Shown: positions 1 to 8,759, counted from the first letter of the stretch. The stretch is 64,000 nucleotides of DNA from Acidobacteriota bacterium (GCA_002730525.1 PCAK01000032.1:1-64000), one strand, 5' to 3'. Translations and numbers: made by a program. Notes: generated from the sequence alone by a model not told the origin.

Positions 1-114
1 CGCCTCGATCAGGCGAAGCGGCTCAAGGCGCTCGAGCTAGAGAACCCGCGGCTGAAGAAGCTGGTGGCGGACCAAGCCCTCGACAACGCGATCCTCAAAT
101 GGGATTGGGGTTAG
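1..114 (+). pseudogene. IS3-family transposase OrfA, C-terminal remnant
   Basis: The reading frame is open from the window edge and ends at TAG 112-114. It encodes the coiled-coil tail typical of IS3-family OrfA proteins, with the leucine-zipper-like pattern ALELENPRLKKLVADQALD followed by NAILK. In intact OrfA proteins AILK is followed by a few more conserved residues and the gene then runs into OrfB. Here it changes to WDWG and stops, and no OrfB follows in the next 150 bases. It is therefore read as a decayed end of an insertion sequence. The rest of the element would lie left of the window, so intactness upstream cannot be judged. Confidence 0.7.
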
Positions 115-213
115 CGAATGTCGCAGCGTCTACCTCGAATCACGAAGCGGACAGTGGCTAGTAGTTGGCCAGGGCGCAGGCGACAATGAGGCCAAGAACT
201 CGCATCGGCAGAT

Positions 214-219
214 TATAAT
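214..219 (+). promoter_or_regulatory. Candidate -10 box (TATAAT) before the SelA-like gene
   Basis: A perfect TATAAT lies 54 bases before the ATG at 273 in otherwise GC-rich sequence. No recognisable -35 hexamer stands at 16-19 bases upstream, so this is a weak call. The same hexamer precedes two other exported-enzyme genes in this region (at 5511 and 9431). Confidence 0.3.
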
Positions 220-272
220 TCTCCATTCCATTTCACCAACGATCGACAACGTTTCGAGTCAGGAGATCTCCG

Positions 273-1565
273 ATGGCATCCCAGACAGCGCGACGCGACC
301 GCACCCGGCCCGAAGTGAGCCGCCGGCACTTTCTCGGCGTCGCAACCGCCGGCCTCGGCCTGAGCGCGATGAAGCCGTCGCCCGTGCGAGCGGCGCAGTC
401 GGGCGGCAGCGCGGTCGAGGCGGCGCTCGCCGACAACATCTTCACGAGGAAGTTCGGGATCCAACCGCACCTGGGCGCACATCCGAACATCACCCGGCTA
501 AGCGGCATCCGGTTGGCGCCGGAGGTGACCGACGCAATGCTCGAGGCGAACGAATACTTCGTCGACATGGCCGATCTGACCGAGGCGGCCGGACGCCGCG
601 TGGCGGAAGTGACGGGCGCCGAGGCCGGCCTCGTCTCAGCGGGGGCGGCGTCGGGCCTACTGCTGGGTGCCGCGGCCTGCCTGACCGGCACCGACCGTGA
701 GCGGATGGCGGCGCTGCCGCACCCCACCTGGCCGCGCCGGGAATGTCTCATCCAGTCGGTCCACCGGACGCAGTACGCGCAGGCCTTCCAGGCGGCGGGG
801 ATGACGCTCGTCGAGGTCGAGACGCGCGAACAGCTCCTGAGTGCGCTCGGAGACCGGACGGCGATGATCGTCGCCACGGCCGGCGTCGAGCGCCAGCGTC
901 AGAGCGGGCCGCCGGTACCGAAGCGTGTCGCCACCGAGTGGGGACCGGAGATCATGAGGCCGCAGGAACTCGTCGACGTCGGCAGGCGGGCGGGCGTGCC
1001 GGTTCTGATTGATGCGGCGCCCGACGTGCCGCCGGTCGAGAACCTGACCCGCTTCATCGACATGGGCGCCGATCTGGTGGCGATGAGCGGCGGCAAGGGG
1101 CTGCAGGGGCCGCAGTCGACTGGGCTGCTGGCCGGCCGCGCCGATCTGATCGAGGCCGCCCGGATGCAGAACGCGCCGAACGACGGCATCGGCCGCGGCA
1201 TGAAAGTGGCGAAGGAGGAGATCGTCGGGTTCATCGTCGCCCTCGATCGATTCGTCGAACGGGACCACGCCGCGGTAAGGGCTGAGGTGAACCGGAAAGC
1301 GCGATGGATTGCCGACGAGCTCCAGGGCATTCCCGGGCTGACCGCCGAGTACGCCGTGAATACCGTCGACCTTGGGATCGTCGAGTTGACCTGGGACGAG
1401 AACGTCATCCCGCTGACCGCCCAGGCGCTCCGGGGCGAGTTGATGGACGGCGAGCCGCGGGTCATCATCTTCCGCAACTACGTCTGGACTCAGAACCTGC
1501 GCGACGCCGAACTCGCGCCGGTCGTCCGGCGGCTGCGCGAGGTCTTCACGCAGGCGCGAGCCTAG
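273..1565 (+). CDS. Tat-exported SelA-like PLP-dependent enzyme
   Basis: This is a 430-residue fold-type I PLP enzyme of the L-seryl-tRNA(Sec) selenium transferase (SelA) superfamily. Residues 1-41 form a Tat signal with the twin-arginine motif SRRHFLG and a hydrophobic stretch ending in AQ. The PLP site is visible: the Schiff-base lysine is K275 in MSGGKGLQGPQ, and the cofactor-ring aspartate is probably D247 in VLIDAAPD. True SelA is cytoplasmic, has an N-terminal tRNA-binding domain and forms decamers. This protein lacks that domain and is predicted to be exported, so it is unlikely to make selenocysteinyl-tRNA. Family members outside SelA include lyases and racemase-like enzymes; the substrate is unknown here. 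A related paralogue lies at 5599-7233. Confidence 0.85.
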   Translation: MASQTARRDRTRPEVSRRHFLGVATAGLGLSAMKPSPVRAAQSGGSAVEAALADNIFTRKFGIQPHLGAHPNITRLSGIRLAPEVTDAMLEANEYFVDMADLTEAAGRRVAEVTGAEAGLVSAGAASGLLLGAAACLTGTDRERMAALPHPTWPRRECLIQSVHRTQYAQAFQAAGMTLVEVETREQLLSALGDRTAMIVATAGVERQRQSGPPVPKRVATEWGPEIMRPQELVDVGRRAGVPVLIDAAPDVPPVENLTRFIDMGADLVAMSGGKGLQGPQSTGLLAGRADLIEAARMQNAPNDGIGRGMKVAKEEIVGFIVALDRFVERDHAAVRAEVNRKARWIADELQGIPGLTAEYAVNTVDLGIVELTWDENVIPLTAQALRGELMDGEPRVIIFRNYVWTQNLRDAELAPVVRRLREVFTQARA

Positions 1566-1694
1566 CGATTCGGGTTCGGCTGTAGGCCTCTGTTTTCACA
1601 CGGTGTCGACGCGGGCGTCGGCACCGTGAGACGCTGCTCAGCGTCGACGAGGCCGCGAAGACCTTCACCTACCAGCGCCGGCCGGTCGCGACGC

Positions 1695-2285
1695 TCACTG
1701 GCCGAGAATCCGGTTCCACTCGGCGACCTGTGCCTGCTGCGCGCTGAGCAGCGCGGAGGCGTCGCCCTCGATGACGATCGTCTGCATGACGTCACCCTGG
1801 GCGACGGCGTTGACGACATCCTGCCCCGCGGAGACCTTCCCGAACACCGTGTGCTTGTCGTCGAGGTGCGGCGTCGGCCCGTGGGTGATGAAGAACTGGC
1901 TACCGTTGGTGCCGGGGCCGGCGTTGGCCATCGAGAAGACGCCCGCCGAGTCGTGCCGGCGCGAGGCGTGAAACTCGTCCTTGAAGTTATAGCCCGGGCC
2001 GCCGCGCCCGGTGCCGGTCGGATCGCCGCCCTGGACCATGAAGTTGGCGATGACCCGGTGAAACGTCAAGCCGTCGTAGTAGCCCCGCTGAACCAGATTC
2101 ACGAAGTTCGCCACCGTCACCGGCGCCTCGGCCGGGAAGAGCTCGATCCGGATCTCTCCCTTGGTCGTCGTGAAGACCGCGGTCAGGTCGTTGGCTTGCG
2201 TGGCGGCACTGGGCATGGCGGGGGAACCTCCGATGAGCGCCGCGGCGACCGCAGCAACTGCGAGTTGTCGAATCGTTTGCATCAT
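1695..2285 (-). CDS. Secreted peptidyl-prolyl cis-trans isomerase (cyclophilin)
   Basis: A cyclophilin-type prolyl isomerase of about 196 residues, predicted periplasmic. The N-terminus is a signal peptide ([20 protein letters not shown]). Catalytic-core motifs are clear: FHRVI with the catalytic arginine, [19 protein letters not shown] and [11 protein letters not shown]. The chosen ATG at 2285 has a second ATG directly after it, and a GAGGAG ribosome binding site sits just upstream. A longer GTG start at 2366 would put non-signal sequence in front of the signal peptide and is rejected. The gene is convergent with the SelA-like gene and divergent from the sulfatase. A role in folding exported proteins fits the many secreted products around it. 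Confidence 0.92.
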   Translation of the reverse strand: MMQTIRQLAVAAVAAALIGGSPAMPSAATQANDLTAVFTTTKGEIRIELFPAEAPVTVANFVNLVQRGYYDGLTFHRVIANFMVQGGDPTGTGRGGPGYNFKDEFHASRRHDSAGVFSMANAGPGTNGSQFFITHGPTPHLDDKHTVFGKVSAGQDVVNAVAQGDVMQTIVIEGDASALLSAQQAQVAEWNRILGQ

Positions 2286-2400
2286 TTCTCCTCGGCCCAT
2301 AATTGCAGGTTTCCGGTGCTCCTGTCGAACATGCGTGTATCCTGTTCCAACTTTGGCCACGCCCACCCTCGGCGCCGAGAAGGCGCTGGAACACTAGCGG

Positions 2401-3801
2401 ATGGAGAAGCGACTGATCGGCACGACCGCCGTCTTAGCGAGCGTCGCGGCCCTGGCGGCCTGCGCGCCGGAAGTGCCAGAGACGGTGTCGGCTGCCCGCC
2501 CGCCGAATATCATTCTGATCTTCGCCGACGATCTGGGCTACGGCGACCTGAGCGGCTTCGGGCACCCGACGATTCACACACCCCGGCTCGACCGGATGGC
2601 GCACGAGGGGGCGAAGCTGACCGCCTTCTACACCGCCGCCCCGGTCTGTACCCCGTCGCGGGCGGCGTTGATGACCGGGCGCTGGCCCGTCCGCGTCGGG
2701 TTGCCCGGCAATCTCGGCCCCGACTCTGAGGGCGGGCTCTCCCTCGAGGAGCGAACGCTTGCTGATGCGTTGAGGGCCGAGGGCTACCGCACCGCGGCGT
2801 TCGGCAAGTGGCACCTCGGCTCGACGCCGGGTTTCTTCCCGACCGAGCGCGGCTTCGATCGGTACGTCGGTCTGCCCTACAGCAACGACATGATGCCGCC
2901 CTGGGTCGATACCGCGCGCCCGCTGCATCTCTACCGCGATACGACGCCGACCGAAGAGCAGCCGGTGGACCAGACGACGCTGACCCGCCGGTACACCGAG
3001 GAAGCGGTGCGCTTCATCCAGGAATCCGGAGACGAGCCGTTCTTCATCTACCTGCCGCACTCGATGCCGCACCTGCCGGTCTACGCCTCGGAGGCATTTC
3101 AGGGGCGCTCCAGGGGCGGGCGCTACGGCGACGTGATCGAGGAGCTGGACTGGTCTGTCGGGCGACTTCTGGATGTCGTGGCGGAGCAGGGGCTGGACGA
3201 GGACACGTTGGTGATCTTCACGAGTGACAACGGCCCCTGGCGGAACATGCCACCGCGGATGTACGAGACCGTGCCGGTCGAGCGATGGCACGCCGGCACC
3301 ACGGGGCCGCTGCGCGGCGCAAAGGGCACGACCCACGAGGGCGGCGCCCGCGTTCCTGCGGTCGTGCGGTGGCCCGGACGGGTGCCGGCCGAACAGGTCA
3401 TCGGGGAGATCGCGACGACGATGGACTTGCACGCCACGATCCTGGAGCTGGCCGGCGCCGATCCGCCGGAGGTGGGCCTCGACGGGGAAGACCTCTGGGC
3501 GGTCCTGACCGCGGGCGCCCCGTCGCCGCATCGCTACTTCCCCTACTTCTGGATCCGCCAACTGGAGGCCGTGCGGGATGCCACCTGGAAGCTGCGGATC
3601 GCGCCGCCGGCCGACGACTGGATCTCGCAGGAACTCCGTACCGGCGACGAGCCGGTGGAACTGGAGCTGTTCAACCTGCGGGACGACCCCTACGAGCAGT
3701 TCGACGTGGCCGCCGAGCACCCCGAGGTCGTCGACCGCCTGCGTGTGCAGATGGTGGCCATCGCGGACGACATCGGCGCGACGCTCGCCTTCACGCCCTG
3801 A
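2401..3801 (+). CDS. Lipoprotein arylsulfatase
   Basis: A 466-residue sulfatase of the arylsulfatase A (alkaline phosphatase superfamily) type that hydrolyses sulfate esters outside the cytoplasm. The signal peptide ends in a lipobox LAAC with Cys21, so the enzyme is probably a lipoprotein. The active-site cysteine that becomes formylglycine is C83 in VCTPSRAALMTGR, the canonical C-x-P-S-R signature. The metal-binding N-terminal block FADDLGYGDLS is present, and so is the later SDNGPW block. A formylglycine-generating enzyme (FGE) or anaerobic SME would be needed and is not in this window. The start is the first ATG. The natural substrate, perhaps a sulfated polysaccharide, cannot be told from the sequence. 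Confidence 0.93.
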   Translation: MEKRLIGTTAVLASVAALAACAPEVPETVSAARPPNIILIFADDLGYGDLSGFGHPTIHTPRLDRMAHEGAKLTAFYTAAPVCTPSRAALMTGRWPVRVGLPGNLGPDSEGGLSLEERTLADALRAEGYRTAAFGKWHLGSTPGFFPTERGFDRYVGLPYSNDMMPPWVDTARPLHLYRDTTPTEEQPVDQTTLTRRYTEEAVRFIQESGDEPFFIYLPHSMPHLPVYASEAFQGRSRGGRYGDVIEELDWSVGRLLDVVAEQGLDEDTLVIFTSDNGPWRNMPPRMYETVPVERWHAGTTGPLRGAKGTTHEGGARVPAVVRWPGRVPAEQVIGEIATTMDLHATILELAGADPPEVGLDGEDLWAVLTAGAPSPHRYFPYFWIRQLEAVRDATWKLRIAPPADDWISQELRTGDEPVELELFNLRDDPYEQFDVAAEHPEVVDRLRVQMVAIADDIGATLAFTP

Positions 3802-3891
3802 ATGGGAGCGCCGGCGGCCCGAAGAATCCAGCCATAATTCTCTTTTCACTGGCTGACGGTTCCAGGTTCAGCCCCCCACAAGGAGATCGCA

Positions 3892-4530
3892 ATGAAGCGT
3901 TTGTTGTTCGGTTCGCTGTTCGCAATGCTCGTGGCCGTCGTGGCCGTGGCCACGCTCGAGGCCCAGTCCACGGCCGGCTGGAAGATTCGCGCCGATCGGA
4001 GCACCAACGCCTCCGATCCGGATGCGGCGGGTGAGATCGAGTTCATGGCAATGGGTGGCGGCTTCCACGCGATCACCCCGCAGGCCGGGGTCTTCTGGCA
4101 TCCGTCAAGTACAGCGAGCGGCTCCTACACGCTCAAGGGCAACTTCACCCTGATGGAGCCGAGCGGACACAACAACTACTACGGTCTCGTCTTCGGGGGC
4201 AGCAACCTCGACAACGCCCAGCAGACGTATATCTATTTCCTCGTCGCGCAGGATGGGACCTGGCTCGTCAAGCACCGCGCCGGTGATGCCGATGTGCACG
4301 AGGTCGCGGAGAAGACTGCCAGCGACGCGGTGAACACGCCGGGCGCCAACGGCCAGTCGGTCAATGCCCTCGAAGTGCGCGTCGGGGCCGACTCGACCGA
4401 CTACGTCATCAACGGGACGGTCGTGCACACGACGCCGAAGACCGGGATGACGTCGGTGACCGACGGGACTTACGGGTTTCGGGTCAACCACCGCCTCAAC
4501 GTGTCGGTGGGCGGCCTCGAGGTGTCGTAG
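3892..4530 (+). CDS. Secreted LamG/DUF1080-like beta-sandwich protein
   Basis: A 212-residue secreted protein of unknown function. It starts with a signal peptide (MKRLLFGSLFAMLVAVVAVATLEAQ) and a good AAGGAG ribosome binding site. The mature part alternates beta-strand-like segments (YTLKGNFTLMEP, YYGLVFGGSNLD, TYIYFLVAQDGTWLVKHR, NALEVRVGADSTDYVINGT, YGFRVNHRLNVSVGGLEV). That layout is typical of concanavalin-A-like domains of the 3-keto-disaccharide hydrolase (DUF1080) or LamG type, which bind or act on sugars. No catalytic residues can be assigned. It follows the sulfatase by 90 bases on the same strand, so the two may act on the same carbohydrate; this is inference. Confidence 0.75.
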   Translation: MKRLLFGSLFAMLVAVVAVATLEAQSTAGWKIRADRSTNASDPDAAGEIEFMAMGGGFHAITPQAGVFWHPSSTASGSYTLKGNFTLMEPSGHNNYYGLVFGGSNLDNAQQTYIYFLVAQDGTWLVKHRAGDADVHEVAEKTASDAVNTPGANGQSVNALEVRVGADSTDYVINGTVVHTTPKTGMTSVTDGTYGFRVNHRLNVSVGGLEVS

Positions 4531-4548
4531 GGCTCTCGGTTCGGCGGG

Positions 4549-5409
4549 TCAGGGCACGACGCGGACGCTGATGGACTCCGCGCCCGGTAAGGGTTCGCCG
4601 TCGCCTCCGGCGACGACGACTCGAAACAGGCCGGGCGCGGGGACGTTGCGATACGAGAATGCGCGGTACCGTACGGACGCGCTGCCGGCGACCATAGCGA
4701 CATCCAGCGGATTGATCCGGTCCGGTCCCGAGGATCGGTCGCCGCTGTCCCACGCGTGCACGAAGACCGTCCCCTCGGTCAGGCGCAGCGCCGAGTAGAA
4801 CCAGATCCGGGGGACGCCGGTGTCGTCGACCGGCAGGCTCGTGAGACTGACCTCGCTGCCGTCCGCGATCGGCGAGAGGCACTCCCGTTCGACGCGGGCG
4901 AGGCAGAACGTACTCTCCGTTACCTGCACGGTGCCGCGCGGCTGCGGCCGTGCCGCCGGCGGTGGCGCGGGCCTGGCAGGATCCTCGCGTGGTGGCGGGG
5001 CGGTCGCCGGCGGCACTGCGGGCTCGACGGGGTCGACCACTTCCGGCGCCGCTCCGGCTTCGACCGTCAGCGGGATCCGTGTCTCCTCGGCCCCTCCCTC
5101 GGGCTGCACGCCCAGCCATCGGGTCTCACCCGCCACGAACAGTGTCGACGGCATTCCGTCGGTCGTCGAGCCGAGGAGTGCCAGGTACCGGCCGTCGACA
5201 TCGACCGACACGGTCTGGACCTCGGCCCACAGCGGCACGCCGCCTTTAGGCTCGGCGTAGATGGCGAAGAGGAGGGTCTGGTCGCCGAATCGGGCGCGGC
5301 CCTCGGCATCGACCGCGATACCGTTGAACGGCAGAAACGTGACGGGCGCCTGGGTCGAGGCGCCGGCTGCGGTACTCAGCACGAACGCGATCAGTGCTAG
5401 GGGCTTCAT
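4549..5409 (-). CDS. Secreted proline-rich protein with DUF2914-like C-terminus
   Basis: A 286-residue secreted protein of unknown function. It has a short signal peptide ending near STQAP, an N-terminal beta domain of about 110 residues, a proline/alanine-rich linker (about residues 130-165) and a C-terminal domain. The C-terminal pattern IWFYSALRL, then FVHAWD, then RYRAFSYRN and FRVVVAGGDGEPL resembles DUF2914, a small all-beta domain found in periplasmic proteins; I rate that match as probable. The N-terminal motif with LFAIYAEPKGGVPLWAEVQ is seen in acidobacterial secreted proteins. It is convergent with the gene at 3892, leaving 18 bases between stops. Confidence 0.75.
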   Translation of the reverse strand: MKPLALIAFVLSTAAGASTQAPVTFLPFNGIAVDAEGRARFGDQTLLFAIYAEPKGGVPLWAEVQTVSVDVDGRYLALLGSTTDGMPSTLFVAGETRWLGVQPEGGAEETRIPLTVEAGAAPEVVDPVEPAVPPATAPPPREDPARPAPPPAARPQPRGTVQVTESTFCLARVERECLSPIADGSEVSLTSLPVDDTGVPRIWFYSALRLTEGTVFVHAWDSGDRSSGPDRINPLDVAMVAGSASVRYRAFSYRNVPAPGLFRVVVAGGDGEPLPGAESISVRVVP

Positions 5410-5510
5410 GGCCGTAGTGTCTAGCCTACCTCACCGCGCCAGGACGACCCGTGCGATCCGGCCGGCGTGCGGTCCCGGTCTCGCGGGCTCGAGGGGACGG
5501 GGCGGGATCA

Positions 5511-5516
5511 TATAAT
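5511..5516 (+). promoter_or_regulatory. Candidate -10 box (TATAAT) before the fused SelA-like gene
   Basis: A perfect TATAAT, in the context ATCATATAATCCCC, lies 88 bases before the preferred start of the SelA-like gene at 5599. No convincing -35 box is present at the usual distance, so this is a candidate only. Confidence 0.3.
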
Positions 5517-5598
5517 CCCCGGGTCCCGGCCAGAGCGGTGCGATGGAGGCTGAGCGCTAATCGTGGTGCAAGGGGAGATGTTCGACAAGGGGATGACG

Positions 5599-7233
5599 AT
5601 GCCAGATCCGACCATCAGTCGGCGCGAGCTGTTTCGCCGAGGGCGCCTCCTCGGCGGCCTGCTGGCGCTGCCGTCGCTGTCACCACGAGCCTGGGCCGGT
5701 CCGGCCTGGGAGCAGGCCGAGCGCGGCGCGGTCGGGGCGCTCGAACCCGGCACGGAGGTCTATCAATCGATCGGCGTCAGGCCGCTCATCAACGCGAGAG
5801 GGACGTTCACGATTCTGAGCGGGTCGCTGATGCTGCCCGAGGTGCGGGCGGCCATCGATGCCGCGTCGCGTCACTACGTGCATCTGGACGAGTTAAACGA
5901 CGCCATCGGCGCGCGACTCGCCGAGTTGACCGGGGCCGGGTGGGGGATGGTGACGTCCGGCTGCGCCGCCGCGCTGACCCATGCCACGGCGGCGTGCGTC
6001 GCGGGCGGCAACCCGGATCTGCACATCCGGATCCCGAACCTCGCCGACTTTCCGAAGGACGAGGTGATCATTCCGAGCCATTCGCGGAACGTCTACGACG
6101 CCGCGGTCCGGGCGGTCGGTGTGCGCGTGATCGAGGTCGCGACGCCGGACGAACTGGAGGCGGCGCTCGGCCCGCGCACGGCGATGATCTATCTGTTCGC
6201 CGGCCCCAGCGCCGATGCGAGCGATCTCAGCCTCGAGGCCATCGCGCCCGTCGCGCGCGCGCGACAGGTGCCGATCCTGGTCGACGCCGCGGCCGAGATT
6301 CTGACGGTGCCGAACGTGCACCTCGAGCGGGGTGCGTCGCTCGTCGGCTACAGCGGGGGCAAGTGCCTCCGAGGGCCGCAGGCGGCCGGCCTCCTGCTCG
6401 GCCGCGAGGATCTCGTCCGCGCGGCGTGGGTCCACAGCGCGCCGCACCACGGCTACGCCCGCAGCATGAAGGTCGGCAAGGAAGAGGCGATCGGGATGCT
6501 GATGGCGGTGGAGATGTGGATGCGGCGGGACCACGACGCGGAGTGGGCCGAGTGGACCCGCTGGCTCGACGAGATCGCGGATCGCGTGAACGCGATCGAC
6601 GGCGTCAGGACCACGGTCGATCAGCCGCGCGGGCTCTCGAACCGGACACCGTCGCTGCGCGTGCTCTGGGATCGCGACCGTCTCGGCGTCTCGGGGGCGA
6701 GGGTCGCCGATGCGCTGTTCGAGGCGGAGCCACGGATCGCGCTCAGCGCCCGGCGCGATCCCGCGACACGACAGCCGAGATCCGTCAGCGACGATGTCGA
6801 TGAGACAGGGGTGTCGATCACCCCCTACATGCTGTCGCCCGGCGATGCCACGATCGTGGCCGACCGGCTGCACGCGCACCTGACCAACCCCGTGCGCGAG
6901 GCGCCGGTCTCACCCGCGGCGCCGGCGGCCGATCTCACCGGCGAGTGGACGGCCGAGATCGAGTTCGCGGCGGGGCGATCGACCCACGCCCTCTATCTGC
7001 ACCAGCAGGGCGGCGCGATCACGGGATCCCATCAAGGTGACTTCGTCACGCGCGATCTTCGCGGGAGTCTCGAGGGGACCGCGCTGCGGTTGCGCAGCGC
7101 GCGCGGTGAGGAGTACGGCGACGCGCTGACATTCACATTCTCCGGCACCGTGATGGAGGACCGGATCTCGGGTAGTCTCGACATGGGCGAATACCTCGGT
7201 GCGACCTGGACGGCCACGCGCAAACGGGCGTGA
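5599..7233 (+). CDS. Tat-exported SelA-like PLP enzyme with C-terminal beta domain
   Basis: A 544-residue enzyme of the SelA-like PLP family. Residues 1-33 form a Tat signal (SRRELFRRGRLLGG, then LLALPSL). The PLP lysine is K255 in YSGGKCLRGPQ, and the ring-binding aspartate is probably D229 in ILVDAAAE. Residues 1-420 match the family. From about residue 430 a second, all-beta domain of about 110 residues begins (LTGEWTAEIEF ... YLGATWTATRK), which the first paralogue lacks. I chose the ATG at 5599 because an AAGGGG site lies 6 bases upstream and the Tat signal then begins correctly; GTG 5563 and ATG 5578 are alternatives. The exported RidA gene follows 33 bases later. The substrate is unknown. 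Confidence 0.85.
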   Translation: MPDPTISRRELFRRGRLLGGLLALPSLSPRAWAGPAWEQAERGAVGALEPGTEVYQSIGVRPLINARGTFTILSGSLMLPEVRAAIDAASRHYVHLDELNDAIGARLAELTGAGWGMVTSGCAAALTHATAACVAGGNPDLHIRIPNLADFPKDEVIIPSHSRNVYDAAVRAVGVRVIEVATPDELEAALGPRTAMIYLFAGPSADASDLSLEAIAPVARARQVPILVDAAAEILTVPNVHLERGASLVGYSGGKCLRGPQAAGLLLGREDLVRAAWVHSAPHHGYARSMKVGKEEAIGMLMAVEMWMRRDHDAEWAEWTRWLDEIADRVNAIDGVRTTVDQPRGLSNRTPSLRVLWDRDRLGVSGARVADALFEAEPRIALSARRDPATRQPRSVSDDVDETGVSITPYMLSPGDATIVADRLHAHLTNPVREAPVSPAAPAADLTGEWTAEIEFAAGRSTHALYLHQQGGAITGSHQGDFVTRDLRGSLEGTALRLRSARGEEYGDALTFTFSGTVMEDRISGSLDMGEYLGATWTATRKRA

Positions 7234-7266
7234 GACCGGGCGATACAAGAGGTGAAGGAGGAGCCA

Positions 7267-7752
7267 ATGGCGGAATCTGATCGACGACTGTTCCTGAAGC
7301 GCGCGCCACTGATGGCCACGGCCGCGGCGGCGGCCGCCGCCGTCCCCGCGGTTGCGGACGCCGCACAGGCCGGGACGCCGCCGGCCAAGCGGGTCCACTG
7401 GCGTGGTGGCCAGCGGCCGGAGCGCCCGCCTCTGTTCAGCGGCGTCGTCTCCTACGGCAACCTGCTGTTCATCTCGGGGATCGGCGCGCACTTTCCGGGC
7501 GACATCAAGGCGCACACCGACCATGTGCTGAACGAGATCGAGGCGCAGCTCGAGGAGGCCGGGTCGTCGATGGCGCAGGTCCTGAAGGTGAACGTCTACC
7601 TGAACGACCTCGCCGACTACGATGGGATGAACGAGGTCTACCAGGGCCGGTTCGGCGCCGAACCCGGAGTGCGCACGACGATCGCGGCCGCGGGTGGCAT
7701 CCCCGGGGGCTCGCTCGTCGAGATCGACTGCATCGCGGTCATCGGCGCATGA
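7267..7752 (+). CDS. Tat-exported RidA family enamine/imine deaminase
   Basis: A 161-residue RidA/YjgF/YER057c family protein. Cytoplasmic RidA proteins hydrolyse reactive enamine or imine intermediates, such as 2-aminoacrylate, released by PLP enzymes. This one carries an N-terminal Tat-like signal (DRRLFLKRAPLMATAA, ending near ADAAQ), so it should act in the periplasm. The conserved core includes LFISGIGAHFPG, VLKVNVYLNDLADY and GVRTTIAAAGGIPGGSLVEIDC. The arginine in GVRTTIA is at the usual carboxylate-binding position. ATG 7267 has an AAGGAGGAG site just upstream, which decides the start over GTG 7252. It sits directly behind an exported PLP enzyme and overlaps the next gene by four bases (ATGA), so all three are probably one operon. 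Confidence 0.9.
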   Translation: MAESDRRLFLKRAPLMATAAAAAAAVPAVADAAQAGTPPAKRVHWRGGQRPERPPLFSGVVSYGNLLFISGIGAHFPGDIKAHTDHVLNEIEAQLEEAGSSMAQVLKVNVYLNDLADYDGMNEVYQGRFGAEPGVRTTIAAAGGIPGGSLVEIDCIAVIGA

Positions 7753-8759
7753 AGAGACTGTTTTCGGCGCTGGCGTTCGTGGCGGTCACTGCCTCGGGCG
7801 GCTTCGCGCAGCAGGCGTCGTTCGACCGCCTGCCGTCGGAGGCGCTGGACGTCGTGCCGCCGTCGTCGCGCGTGATGGGTGTGCCGGGCCGGATGACGGT
7901 CGAGCGGTCGTCATGTCGCTCGGTGCCGCTCGGTGAGGTCCGCCAGCGGATCGTTGACGTGGCGGCGCAGGAATGGGGCTTCTTCGGTTTCAGCCTCGTC
8001 GATCAGACCCAGCCGGTCGAGCAGGGTGGACGGCGCCGGCGGCGATGGCGGCGAACGAGCCCCGAGGAGGCCGGTCGCGTGGCCGGCTCGATCGCCGGCT
8101 ACTGGTCGGTCACGCCCGAGGGGGGGTGGATCGTCGACGCGCAGAACGATTCGTGGAACGGGTCGAACGGTATCGCCTCGCGATGGCGGTATCCGTGGTC
8201 AGCGGCATTCATCTCGTGGGTGATGTGCGAGGGCGGGCTCAGCGACACCGATCAGTTCCGGCGCGCCGTGGCGCATCACTCCTACATCGACCAGGCGATT
8301 CGCGCCCGAAACGCCGAGACGCCGACGGCGGCGTTCACCGCGTACGACATCGGTGAGGCGGCGGTCGCGCCAGGTGACCTGCTGTGCAGTGCCCGCCGGC
8401 CGGCGTACCGTTCGATTGCCGAGCGCCGGCGTCAACTGGGCGAAGGGGCCCGGACCCACTGCGACGTCGTGGTGAAGGTCGATGTGGCACACAACCGCAT
8501 TCTCGCGATCGGCGGCAACGTGCGCGGCGCCGTCAGCCTGAAGCTGATCCCGGCGACAGAGGAGCCAGGTCTCGGCCTCCGCCCCGGGGGCAGCGGGCGC
8601 CGGCTCTTCGCGCACCTGAAGCTCAGGGCCGACGCGGCAAGCCCCGACGCGCTCGATCTCACCCCGACGATGCAGGCGCTGACCTGCGCGGGCAGCCCGC
8701 CGACGGCCTGGCGGGCCGCCGCGAGCCTGGTGAGCGCCGATCGGGCGGCCGTGTGCTGA
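7749..8759 (+). CDS. Secreted DUF2272 domain protein
   Basis: A 336-residue secreted protein with a signal peptide (MKRLFSALAFVAVTASGGFAQ). The central part matches DUF2272, a domain related to NlpC/P60 and CHAP-type amidases. Visible blocks are RQRIVDVAAQEWGFFGF, WSAAFISWVMCEGG, the histidine-rich AVAHHSYIDQAI, VAPGDLLCSARR and THCDVVVKVDV followed by ILAIGGNV. If the fold relation holds, the cysteine in VMCEGG or in the LLCSA block could be functional, but catalysis has not been assigned for this family. Its start overlaps the RidA stop by four bases, pointing to translational coupling with it. Confidence 0.8.
   Translation: MKRLFSALAFVAVTASGGFAQQASFDRLPSEALDVVPPSSRVMGVPGRMTVERSSCRSVPLGEVRQRIVDVAAQEWGFFGFSLVDQTQPVEQGGRRRRRWRRTSPEEAGRVAGSIAGYWSVTPEGGWIVDAQNDSWNGSNGIASRWRYPWSAAFISWVMCEGGLSDTDQFRRAVAHHSYIDQAIRARNAETPTAAFTAYDIGEAAVAPGDLLCSARRPAYRSIAERRRQLGEGARTHCDVVVKVDVAHNRILAIGGNVRGAVSLKLIPATEEPGLGLRPGGSGRRLFAHLKLRADAASPDALDLTPTMQALTCAGSPPTAWRAAASLVSADRAAVC

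Noticed and set aside
273-1565. Annotation as true selenocysteine synthase SelA
   Set aside because: The protein has a Tat signal and lacks the N-terminal domain that binds tRNA(Sec), so it cannot be assumed to act with SelB at 48173.
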